A stretch of DNA of 64,000 nucleotides, taken from the NCBI GenBank assembly GCA_015059015.1, contig SVBG01000001.1, positions 322,026-386,025 on the forward strand, in the 5' to 3' direction. The translations under genes and the position numbers were made by a program. The notes beneath the pieces are model-generated. The model was not told the DNA's origin and searched no databases. It saw only the letters and a program-made list of their open reading frames with translations. Positions 36,901 to 43,683 of the stretch are shown in pieces. The stretch is from Erysipelotrichaceae bacterium. Lineage in GTDB: Bacteria; Bacillota_I; Bacilli_A; ML615J-28; CAG-313. The stretch's first letter is position 1, and each line of letters begins with the position of its first letter.

Positions 36901-36985
36901 TAAATGTGGTTCTAAGAATGCTATTATGGTTCAATTCTTAGCTGCTACAAGTTTATTAGTTGTATTCTTAAGAAAGAAACACTAA
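33941..36985 (+). CDS. Large secreted surface protein with coiled-coil stalk and C-terminal anchor
   Basis: 1014 residues; I do not recognise the main domain. A signal peptide (about 1-27, ending ANAAGG) is followed by a unique region to about 690. Two Ig/cadherin-like sandwiches follow (about 690-870, with VDEYTPILEI and GEYFDLLDAIIYAYDNVDG). Residues about 890-985 are a heptad coiled coil of repeated NFEAIxE/KFDAVxx units. The tail has SKCGSKN (Cys989), a membrane span and RKKH, like the GHL10 and NAGPA proteins. Strong promoter, an AGGAGG ribosome site and biased codons suggest an abundant product. A stalked envelope protein or glycan-capture fibre is plausible; its transcription unit is separate and carries the shared operator. 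Confidence 0.75.
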   Translation: MKKVFAFLSVFALTIAFVGFSAKPANAAGGLITEDPTLSENQIPMYIMDSIYTTFPNYYDYATAGDDKWEGVSRMYPWNETRFQCKLIDEDGNFTGKEYAVYFSGSTTATSAGAGNNLLFYTTDADGNVKLNRLSGEAKYDEAGNIKWDSSGLPMDPSLSHMRSNISGQDVTFDALELWAAYGKADSGANFYNRSLVFDGNGRMVRGVAPDAGYLLAGAEGAYGVTVAPEYCFVETGEVDEEGNPIKEVTKIKEGTVCAVEEVVDEKTEEVKQVTQYITNRFVWQYFSAEEFDLETVNTVPYLSEGWDAMKWDYVNEEEDGYVCIAFVSGANSASAFTLTAEQLAVYTATCEANGLEAPTATTSRMPMRQITVPAGGWTYDYGFLDAGKAGLQDKYMDMFIDGYYYGRTLDEEGKGMAYQSTHDFSTSPIYAKDIQNNGVSYQVMDGQNVIEVLQGEVVYPTKNIVYAGMAKYWQTPGDFLSYKSDTSVLELTVKQDGVTVVQPATGYTSFEDMVVDFMNDVNATVGAIKGEGYVPVEVPKLADGITTTGAFYATLNNNIISNNETYDNFARNDEMWTKWSWLFEYMNTKLADAAKIDLKKRTCPSPGNFTYGIWAFLTESPEITGWPASKADFSNGAAREWLDTRTNIEKWDQYCIDTATAAVDTNYVINFKAYNPNTNLETELTITYVVVDEYTPILEINKNNLMYAPKLVGEKLEMPVIDEYSFCTAYNARYNGTSIKGDNISYKVHYTSETLDFDNPTEGDHVVTAKVYNQTKWVEKSFVVSIEDMTAPRAFAVQSITIGVGEYFDLLDAIIYAYDNVDGNLLDMNRSNWYQDVSTKKLDVTKVGKYQVVLEIWDSMDNTATVSYVVNVVNNQVNEDLATSVSANKQAIDNVESLVIENFEAINENFEAIKENFEAINNKFEEIDNKFDAVDDKFDAVNGKLDENKNAVNGKFDEVEENFEAVNGNLGTLAGKVDAIQAEFDSKCGSKNAIMVQFLAATSLLVVFLRKKH

Positions 36986-37003
36986 TTCTAAAATAAAAAA
37001 TTT

Positions 37004-37034
37004 AGGAGGGTGGAGGTAGCTTCATCCTCCTTTA
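37004..37034 (+). terminator. Probable terminator after the surface protein gene
   Basis: AGGAGG (37004-37009) can pair with CCTCCT (37026-37031), followed by TTATAAG. The T-run is short, so this may be a stability hairpin instead. Confidence 0.5.
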
Positions 37035-37076
37035 TAAGAAAACTAAATAAAATTTAAGTGAAACGATTTAATTGAT

Positions 37077-38024
37077 ATGAAAATAATAAATCTTAAAGAG
37101 TATGAAAAATTAGAACAAATATATCAAATTTGGAATGCTGAATATGGTAATATCTTTCCAATTAGTGCTGAATTATTTAATCGTAACATTGAAAATATAT
37201 ACATGAAAGCGTCGTATGTTGCAATTGATGATGAGAAATTAGTTGGATTTGTTATTGGAAAAGTTTGGCATGATTTATATGAAGTTAAAGGGTATGATGA
37301 AATTGGATGGATTAGTTTAATTTATGTAACACCTAAATACCGAAAATTAGGCATAGGTACTGAACTTCTTAATTTATCTATAGATGCAATGAAAGAACGT
37401 GGTGTTAAAGTAATTAATATTGGAAAAGATTATAATAATTTCTTTCCAGGATTACCAGTAGATCTTATTAAATATCAAACTTGGTTTCAAAACAGAGGGT
37501 TTGAATATACTTATCAAACTCATGATCTTATTTCGAGAAATAATAAAAATAAGTTGAAAATTGTTAATAACAATTATAAGTTTATTAGTGCCAGTGGGTT
37601 AGATAAAGATTTAGTGATTAAATTTATTGAAACTAATTGGCCTGGTAGATGGACAAAAGAAGCCATTGATTACTATAACAATGGTGGAACAGGAAATGAA
37701 TACCTTATTTGTCTTAACGACAAAAATGAAATTTGTGCTTTTTCAAAAGTTTGTTATCCAACAACTTCTATTAAGCATATCAGCAATAGCCATACATGGC
37801 GTGCTAGATTTGACGCTCTTGGTGGGATTGGCCCTTTAGGTGTTGCCCCTTCCTATCGTGGAAACCATTTAGGGTATGATATTGTAGCTGCAGCAGTAAA
37901 TAATTTAATTGATGCTAATGTTACAGAAATGATTATTGATTGGACTGGTCTTTTAGACTTTTACAGAAAAATGGGGTTTGAAGTATGGAAATCATACTCG
38001 TATCTTTTTAAAAAATTAAAATAA
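37077..38024 (+). CDS. Second tandem-GNAT acetyltransferase
   Basis: 315 residues with an N-terminal GNAT domain (IYVTPKYRKLGIGTELL, about residues 82-98) and a second, more divergent one (LGVAPSYRGNHLGYDIV, about 257-273). It is a distant relative of the protein at 4935-5912, with the same two-domain plan. The ATG at 37077 has no evident ribosome site, so expression may be weak, or the site is unusual. It lies 15 bases before a lipoprotein binding protein and within the amino-sugar locus, which fits a GlmA-like role in acetylating glucosamine residues, by analogy only. Confidence 0.7.
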   Translation: MKIINLKEYEKLEQIYQIWNAEYGNIFPISAELFNRNIENIYMKASYVAIDDEKLVGFVIGKVWHDLYEVKGYDEIGWISLIYVTPKYRKLGIGTELLNLSIDAMKERGVKVINIGKDYNNFFPGLPVDLIKYQTWFQNRGFEYTYQTHDLISRNNKNKLKIVNNNYKFISASGLDKDLVIKFIETNWPGRWTKEAIDYYNNGGTGNEYLICLNDKNEICAFSKVCYPTTSIKHISNSHTWRARFDALGGIGPLGVAPSYRGNHLGYDIVAAAVNNLIDANVTEMIIDWTGLLDFYRKMGFEVWKSYSYLFKKLK

Positions 38025-38039
38025 AGAAAGGATAAAAAA

Positions 38040-40184
38040 ATGAGAAAATCATTTGTAAAAACATTATTATTATTATGTTTAGTTCTTATCATTAGCTTTG
38101 GTGCTTCTTGTAAGAAAAAATGTAAAAATCATGATTATGTAGATGGCGTTTGTACAAAATGTGAAGCTGTAGACCCAGATTATAAACCTCATACACATAG
38201 TTATGTTGAAGGTAAATGTGAATGTGGTGCTGTAGACCCAGATTATAAACCTCATACACATAATTATGTTGAAGGTAAATGTGAATGTGGTGCTGTAGAC
38301 CCAGATTATAAACCTCATACACATAATTATGTTGAAGGTAAATGTGAATGTGGTGCTGTAGACCCAGATTATAATGATGATCATGAACACGTATATGTTA
38401 ATGGTTATTGTGAATGTGGTGCTAAAGACCCTAACTATAAAGTTGTTTATACAATTACTTTCAATTTAAATGGTGGTACTTTAACAGGTGCTCCTAAAGA
38501 ATATGATGGTTCTACTAAAGTAACTCTTCCAGCTCCAACTAAAGACAATTATGACTTTGATGGTTGGTATGAAAATGATAAATTCTCTGGCTCAGCTGTA
38601 ACTGAAATTGCTAAAGGTTCTACTGGAAATAAAACTTTCTATGCAAAATGGGTTGAAAAAACAGTTATTCCTGGTGGGAATCCTTGGGAATTAAATAGAG
38701 CTGGATTTGATGGACAAAGCATGAATTATTTAATTAAAGTTTTACCTGTTGCAGAATTTGACCCATATGATGCTGGTTATACTGGAACAAAACAAGCTTT
38801 AAAACAAGCTCACCAAGCTGATGTTGAAGATGCTTACAATATTAATATTGTATATTCTGCATGGGATAATGATGCTCAATGGGGTCCTACCAGAGTTGAA
38901 TTTATTAAAAATAGCTTTATCGATAGTTCATTCCAAAAGAAAAATGTTTATGCTGTAAACATTACTTCACAATGGATTCCAACTCTTGTTAAAGCTGACT
39001 GTTTAGCTGAATTATATAACTATGAATTAGAAGAAGGTATTTTTGCAGATTACGATTATGAACAAGATTCAACAATTAATGAATCTGTAGCTGTTCGTAG
39101 AAAAGTTTATGGTTACCAAACTGGTTCTGCTCGTCCTGACTATTTCTTATACTACAATGCAACTAAGATTGCTAATATCGGTATGGATGATCCTGCTGAA
39201 ATGTGGTTTAGAGGTGAATGGACTTGGTCTAACTTTGATAAGTGGGTAAGAGATGCTCAAATCAAACTTGGTTCTGGTGAATTTGCAATTGACTGTGGTT
39301 ATGCAGAATTTATTATTGGTGCTGCTCCTGCTCAAGGTGCTCAATTAATTAATGCATCTCGTGGTAATATTATGTTTACTAAATCATCAGTAACTAATAT
39401 TGTTGATAAGATGAAAGCTTACTATAAGGAAGGCTTCTGGGATACTAAACATGGTGTTCAAGACGTTTCTACAAACTTTAAAGCTGGTAAGACTTTAATT
39501 CATACTGGTAGCTTATGGTTCTTAAAAGAATCTACTCGTTTCACACCAGAAGGTGAAGAAAATGGTATTCAATTTAAGATGGGTGTAGTTCCTTATCCAC
39601 TTGATGATAATACTACAGTTACTCCATATACTGAACCATATTCATATGAAGATGCTGAAGGTAACTTAGTAGAAGTAACTGAACCATTAAAAACTAGAAC
39701 TAATGAAACATTAACTACTAAGACTGGTGAACCAATTTATGGTATTGATTTATCTGAATCTAACTTCTTAATCCCTTATACTGGTAGTTCATGCTTCTCA
39801 TTAATGAACTATGCTGGTGAAGGCCAAAATGGTATTAATACTTCAATCGCATTCTGTATCCTTCATGACTTATTATCTGATATGGCACCAGACCCTGCTG
39901 ATGATGGATTAACTGCTGATGATGGATATCGTCTATACTTAAATAAGAAACTTGACTATACAATTGACGTTGAAGTAATTATGTCAGTTCAAGATTCTTC
40001 ATTATCTTATTATGAATTAATGGAAGTTCTTTCTATGACAGTTGGTGGTGGTTCACACTTTGGTCCTAACGGATTCTGGGTTGTTGCATCAGGTATGATG
40101 ACAAGTGAAGATACTCCTGCTACTAAACTTAAGGAAATTGAAACTCCTTATAAAGAAGCATTACAAAGCTTAGGTTATAACTAA
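38040..40184 (+). CDS. Lipoprotein ABC solute-binding protein with His/Cys repeats and an InlB B-type repeat
   Basis: 714 residues. The signal peptide ends in a lipobox (FGASC, Cys24), so the protein should be lipid-anchored. Residues about 29-135 contain five His/Cys repeats, three of them nearly identical 21-residue units. One Listeria-Bacteroides (InlB B) repeat follows (about 138-205: FNLNGGTL...YDFDGWYEN...FYAKW). A type-1 sugar-binding domain fills about 215-714. The repeats sit between anchor and binding domain, as a spacer. It follows the GNAT gene and is followed by a strong terminator. It may serve the second permease pair, but could share the first. Confidence 0.88.
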   Translation: MRKSFVKTLLLLCLVLIISFGASCKKKCKNHDYVDGVCTKCEAVDPDYKPHTHSYVEGKCECGAVDPDYKPHTHNYVEGKCECGAVDPDYKPHTHNYVEGKCECGAVDPDYNDDHEHVYVNGYCECGAKDPNYKVVYTITFNLNGGTLTGAPKEYDGSTKVTLPAPTKDNYDFDGWYENDKFSGSAVTEIAKGSTGNKTFYAKWVEKTVIPGGNPWELNRAGFDGQSMNYLIKVLPVAEFDPYDAGYTGTKQALKQAHQADVEDAYNINIVYSAWDNDAQWGPTRVEFIKNSFIDSSFQKKNVYAVNITSQWIPTLVKADCLAELYNYELEEGIFADYDYEQDSTINESVAVRRKVYGYQTGSARPDYFLYYNATKIANIGMDDPAEMWFRGEWTWSNFDKWVRDAQIKLGSGEFAIDCGYAEFIIGAAPAQGAQLINASRGNIMFTKSSVTNIVDKMKAYYKEGFWDTKHGVQDVSTNFKAGKTLIHTGSLWFLKESTRFTPEGEENGIQFKMGVVPYPLDDNTTVTPYTEPYSYEDAEGNLVEVTEPLKTRTNETLTTKTGEPIYGIDLSESNFLIPYTGSSCFSLMNYAGEGQNGINTSIAFCILHDLLSDMAPDPADDGLTADDGYRLYLNKKLDYTIDVEVIMSVQDSSLSYYELMEVLSMTVGGGSHFGPNGFWVVASGMMTSEDTPATKLKEIETPYKEALQSLGYN
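38187..38375 (+). repeat. Three near-identical 63-bp repeats (five with diverged flanking units)
   Basis: Units start at 38187, 38250 and 38313, each coding for 21 residues of the type PHTHNYVEGKCECGAVDPDY. Diverged units flank them (about 38124-38186, with CTKC in place of CECG, and 38376-38441). Confidence 0.95.
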
Positions 40185-40204
40185 GATTTATAATTTTTTA
40201 AATT

Positions 40205-40247
40205 AGAGTTAGTTCAAAAGTTAGTCTTTTGACTAACTCTTTTTTTA
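40205..40247 (+). terminator. Terminator after the lipoprotein gene
   Basis: AGAGTTAGTTCAAAAG pairs almost fully with CTTTTGACTAACTCT, followed by seven T residues. Confidence 0.92.
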
Positions 40248-40283
40248 TTCATAAGGAAACTTCATATTTTCTAAAAAATTCTA

Positions 40284-40312
40284 TTGTTTTTAATAATTTG
40301 AAATGGTATAAT
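40284..40312 (+). promoter_or_regulatory. Promoter of leader RNA copy 1
   Basis: TTGTTT (40284-40289) and TATAAT (40307-40312) with 17-bp spacing. It places transcription start just before the structured leader. Confidence 0.65.
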
Positions 40313-40318
40313 TATAGT

Positions 40319-40540
40319 GTATGAATTACAAGTTTTAAAGGTTATTATTTACTCTAAAGGAGTAATAATCATATTGAAATTCTTGCTACTCCTGGAGAAA
40401 CAGGTAACTTAAAGAACTCTCGCTTTAAAGGTTACGCGGGTATTGACATAATAAGAGATATATTTATTTCTAAATTTAGAAATAGAATCTTTTATATTGT
40501 TGATACCCCTTTTTATTTATAAAAGGAAAGGGGGTGAAAA
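40319..40540 (+). ncRNA. Riboswitch-like structured leader RNA, copy 1 (before dead tnpB)
   Basis: Homologous to 54393-54610. Stem P1 pairs TTTAAAG (40334-40340) with CTTTAAA (40423-40429). P2 is a hairpin at 40341-40370. P3 pairs CCTG (40391-40394) with CAGG (40401-40404). P4 pairs TAAC (40405-40408) with GTTA (40431-40434) and crosses P1, forming a pseudoknot. A long hairpin from GGGTAT (40438) to ATACCCC (40509), then TTTTT, looks like a terminator. The CCCCTTT of its right arm can instead pair with AAAGGGG of the ribosome site. I do not recognise the class. Confidence 0.7.
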
Positions 40541-40543
40541 GAT

Positions 40544-41586
40544 ATGTTTAAAGTAATAAAGTATAAATATATTCCAACAAAAAAAGAAAGAAGATTATTA
40601 AGACTTTTATGTCATATATCTAAAAACTTATATAATAGTGCTCTTTATATCTTAAACAAGAATATTTTAAAACTAAAAAAGTGATTAAATATTATGATTT
40701 AAATAAAATAATGAGTGATAATGATAATTATAAAATATTAAATTCATATATTTTAATTTGTATTATTAAATCAGTCCATACAGCATTTACTAATTTTTCA
40801 AATAAAATAACTAAATTGCCAAAATATTTTAAAAAGAACGATTGTTATTAAATATACACAGAACAAATACTACCTAAAATTATTAATAAAAAACTAGTAA
40901 TTAAACTTCCTTTGTCTAACTTAACTAGAACAAGTAAAACATTTAATAAAATGTTTGAAGATGAACTAATTAATAAATTCATCAAGGAGTCAGACATAAA
41001 AAGAGTTTTGATATTTTTTTTAAAATACCTGAAGTAATAAAAGATAAAGATATAAGAGTATTTAAAATTATACCTTCTTTTAAAGGACTATCATAAGATA
41101 TTCATATTACATATGTTGATGATACAAATATTAAAATAAATAAAAATCCCAATCAAATTATGCCAATAGACTTAGGAGTAAATAATCTAGCAATCTGTGT
41201 GCTTTTTAATAATGAATCGTTTATTATTGATGGTAAATACTTAAAATCAATTAACCATTTTTATAATAAACAAAAAGCATATTTATAATCAAAAATAAAA
41301 TAAAAGAACTGTGCAAAAGATACAATATTAAATATATTGAAATAAACGAAGCATACACATCAATATGTTCATTTTATGATAATGAAGAAATTAAATATCA
41401 CAAAAGCTATTTAGGAAAAAGAATAACAAGAAGCCTCTTTAAGACAAAAGAATGAAAGATCATTAATGCAGATGTTAATGGCGAATTAAATATCTTAAAA
41501 AAAGGTAAACCCGATAGAACTGATATAATATCATTCTTGAGGAATATAGGTCAAACAGTACCAATAAGACAAAAAATCAAGTTATA
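40544..41586 (+). pseudogene. Degenerate TnpB (OrfB) RNA-guided nuclease remnant
   Basis: The ATG at 40544 opens a TnpB-like start (KVIKYKYIPTKKERRLLRLL) but stops at TGA 40682-40684. Further pieces in different frames match TnpB in order: KYFKKN, then MPIDLGVNNLAI with the first RuvC Asp (near 41161-41193), IIDGKYLKSINHFYNKQKA, and after a gap YIEINEAYTSICSFYDNEE with part of the zinc-finger region, ending in INADVNGELNILKK. The stretch between the first RuvC motif and the YTS block is far too short, so the middle including the RuvC Glu is deleted. There are several stops and frameshifts. It cannot make an active nuclease. TnpB normally cleaves DNA guided by an RNA from the element's 3' end. 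Confidence 0.85.
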
Positions 41587-41673
41587 AACGAAATATTACG
41601 TTTAATAACTTGATTTAATGCTTCTTATAAAACAAGAGCGAATGCTCTTAGATGATTTTTTTTAAAAATCATT
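41575..41673 (+). repeat. Right-end hairpins of the TnpB element, omega-RNA-like
   Basis: Three inverted repeats in a row: AATCAAGTTAT/ATAACTTGATT (41575-41615), AAGAGC/GCTCTT (41634-41649) and GATGATTTTT/AAAAATCAT (about 41651-41672). Overlapping the tnpB 3' end and extending past it is the usual place of the guide RNA scaffold. Confidence 0.6.
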
Positions 41674-41817
41674 TTGTTCTTTAAAAAAGGTCTAATTAGG
41701 ATGAGATTATTTTCTTTAGTAAAAGTAAAGTAAAATATGTATTAATATGTTATACTATATAATAAGAACATGTATGATATATATAATATGAATTTTTATT
41801 TTAAATAGGAGAAATAA

Positions 41818-42528
41818 ATGGCAAATTTAGATTATGAGCAAAAATTAAATTCTAAACCATATCGATTTTTTGATCAAGTGTATCGTTTGTTAGTTTTAAA
41901 TGTAATTACAATTCTTTTAAGTGCTACATTAATTGGGATGTTTCCTGCTTTTGTTGCCACTACTGCAACCCTAAAACAAGGAAATCAAATGAATGTTTTT
42001 AAACAATTTATTAAAAATTTTTTACACTATTTTAAAAAATCTTTTTTTGTTGGACTTATTTTATTTTTTGTATATGCAGTTAATATATATGCATTTTATT
42101 TTTATGCAACTTCAGTAGTTGAAGATGTACAAGATTTTGATTGGACACTATTATTTGTAAATGCAGGATTTATTGTAAGTATAGTAATGTTTGTAATAAT
42201 TACATTATTATCTGTTCATTTACCACTTTTAATTATAACGTTTGAATCTTTAACAGTTGGTGAAACATATAGAACAAGTCTATATGTTTCAATTAGATAT
42301 ATTATTACTACACTTATATTATTTGTGTTACAAGTTTTAATAATAGGATCATTTATATACTGTATGGTGGATCCTAGATTTTTAGCAGTATGGTTACTTG
42401 TTGGAATTAGTTTACCTGTATTTTTGCAAGTAAAATTTACAACAGCAGTATATTATAAACTAAGTCAAATTGATTTTGAACAAATTATGTATCAAGTAGA
42501 AGATGAGGAGGATGAAAGTAATGAATAA
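41818..42528 (+). CDS. DUF624/YesL-family membrane protein, second copy
   Basis: 236 residues, about five membrane spans, with the family pattern YRFFDQVYRLLVLNVITILL at the N-terminus. It resembles the protein at 28153-28860. Its last codons carry AGGAGG, the ribosome site for the next gene, which starts 8 bases before this stop. It heads the operon of muramic-sugar enzymes, so it probably belongs to the same uptake function. Upstream 41674-41817 holds only a weak -10-like TATACT near 41751. Confidence 0.82.
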   Translation: MANLDYEQKLNSKPYRFFDQVYRLLVLNVITILLSATLIGMFPAFVATTATLKQGNQMNVFKQFIKNFLHYFKKSFFVGLILFFVYAVNIYAFYFYATSVVEDVQDFDWTLLFVNAGFIVSIVMFVIITLLSVHLPLLIITFESLTVGETYRTSLYVSIRYIITTLILFVLQVLIIGSFIYCMVDPRFLAVWLLVGISLPVFLQVKFTTAVYYKLSQIDFEQIMYQVEDEEDESNE

Positions 42529-43669
42529 AGTTATTTTAGGAATTGAAAATATTGATAATTATAAAAATTTATTTGAAAACAAAAGAGTTGGATTAATCAC
42601 TAATCCAACAGGTATTACAAGTAATTTTGAGTCTAGTATTGATGTTTTAAGAAGAAAGACTAATTTAGTTGGATTATTCTCTCCTGAACATGGTGTACGT
42701 GCAAGTTTACAAGCAGGTGTTCATCTAGATACATATATAGATGATGAAACAGGGATTACTGTTTATAGTTTATATGGTAAGGATAAAAAGCCAAGTAAAG
42801 AAGTTATGGATAATATTGATGTTCTTACTATTGATATACAAGATAATGGATCTAGATACTATACGTTTATTTATACAATGGCTTATGCAATGATGGCATG
42901 TGCTGAATATGATAAAGAGTTTGTAGTATTTGATAGACCAAATCCAATTAATTGTGAAAAAGTTGAAGGTAATCATTTAGATGTTGAAAAATATCGTTCA
43001 TTTGTTGGATATTATGATATTCCACAACGTCATGGTTTAACGATTGGTGAACTTGCAAAATTATTTAATACTGAATATGGTATTAATTGTAAACTTCATG
43101 TTATTCCAATGATTGGATATGAAAGATGGATGGATTTTGAAGATACTAAATTACCTTGGATAATTCCTACACCAAATATTCCTACTGTTAATACTTGTTA
43201 TGTATATAACGCAACTTGTATTTTTGAAGGGACAAATGTTGCGGAAGGTCGTGGAACAACTACACCATTTGAACTTGTTGGGGCTCCTTGGATGAAGGCT
43301 GAAACACTTGCTAAAGAGTTAAATAGTTATAATTTAGAAGGTGTTATATTTAGACCTCAATGGTTTACGCCAACATTCTCTAAATATAAAGATGAAATGT
43401 GTGGTGGAGTATTCTTACATATTACAGATCGTAAGAAGTTTAGTGCTTTAAAAACAAGTTGGACAATGCTTTATCATATTAGAACTACATATAGTGAATA
43501 TTTTAAAATTAATAAACCTTATGTTGAAGGTCGTCCAACATTGTTCCATTTTGAAGCAGGTCATGATACTATTATAGATAATAGTGTATCTTTAGAAGAA
43601 CAATTTAAGTTGTTAGAATCTGCAACTAGTGATTTTATTAAAATAAGAGAAAAATATTTATTATATTAA
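42521..43669 (+). CDS. namZ: NamZ-type exo-beta-N-acetylmuramidase (DUF1343), cytosolic
   Basis: DUF1343 protein, 382 residues. B. subtilis NamZ (YbbC) of this family removes terminal MurNAc from the non-reducing ends of peptidoglycan. Signatures are RVGLITNPTGIT near the N-terminus, GLFSPEHGVR (about residues 58-67), DIQDNGSRYYTF and GTNVAEGRGTT. I chose ATG 42521, nine bases after AGGAGG; ATGs at 42503 and 42512 overlap or abut that site. No signal peptide is present, unlike the secreted B. subtilis enzyme, so it would act on imported oligomers. Next gene mupG follows after 14 bases. Confidence 0.92.
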   Translation: MNKVILGIENIDNYKNLFENKRVGLITNPTGITSNFESSIDVLRRKTNLVGLFSPEHGVRASLQAGVHLDTYIDDETGITVYSLYGKDKKPSKEVMDNIDVLTIDIQDNGSRYYTFIYTMAYAMMACAEYDKEFVVFDRPNPINCEKVEGNHLDVEKYRSFVGYYDIPQRHGLTIGELAKLFNTEYGINCKLHVIPMIGYERWMDFEDTKLPWIIPTPNIPTVNTCYVYNATCIFEGTNVAEGRGTTTPFELVGAPWMKAETLAKELNSYNLEGVIFRPQWFTPTFSKYKDEMCGGVFLHITDRKKFSALKTSWTMLYHIRTTYSEYFKINKPYVEGRPTLFHFEAGHDTIIDNSVSLEEQFKLLESATSDFIKIREKYLLY

Positions 43670-43683
43670 GAAAGGAATTTGAC

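Larger units (their letters stand above)
40319..41673 (+). mobile_element. Decayed IS200/IS605-family-like element (TnpB only)
   Basis: Contains a broken tnpB (40544-41586) and, at its right side, the hairpins typical of the 3' end of such elements. No tnpA is seen. Exact ends cannot be placed; the left limit is set at the leader RNA. It interrupts the salvage locus between two transcription units. Confidence 0.6.

Noticed and set aside
40321-40338. Short upstream frame MNYKF in leader copy 1 as a regulatory leader peptide
   Set aside because: It is not conserved in copy 2 and has no ribosome site, while the RNA structure is conserved.
40319-40540. Group I intron or IStron, or T-box, as the identity of the leader
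   Set aside because: It is too short for a group I core and lacks its conserved P/Q/R/S elements; there is no GGTGGTACC T-box sequence despite a superficially similar GGTTACGCGG.
41453-41460. TGA read as Trp, as in Mycoplasma
   Set aside because: TGA occurs in phase only in the decayed tnpB, which also has other stops and frameshifts, and TGG encodes Trp throughout the intact genes.
41575-41673. An active TnpB guide RNA
   Set aside because: The hairpins fit a guide scaffold, but the protein is broken and lacks its central region, so no working nuclease system remains here.
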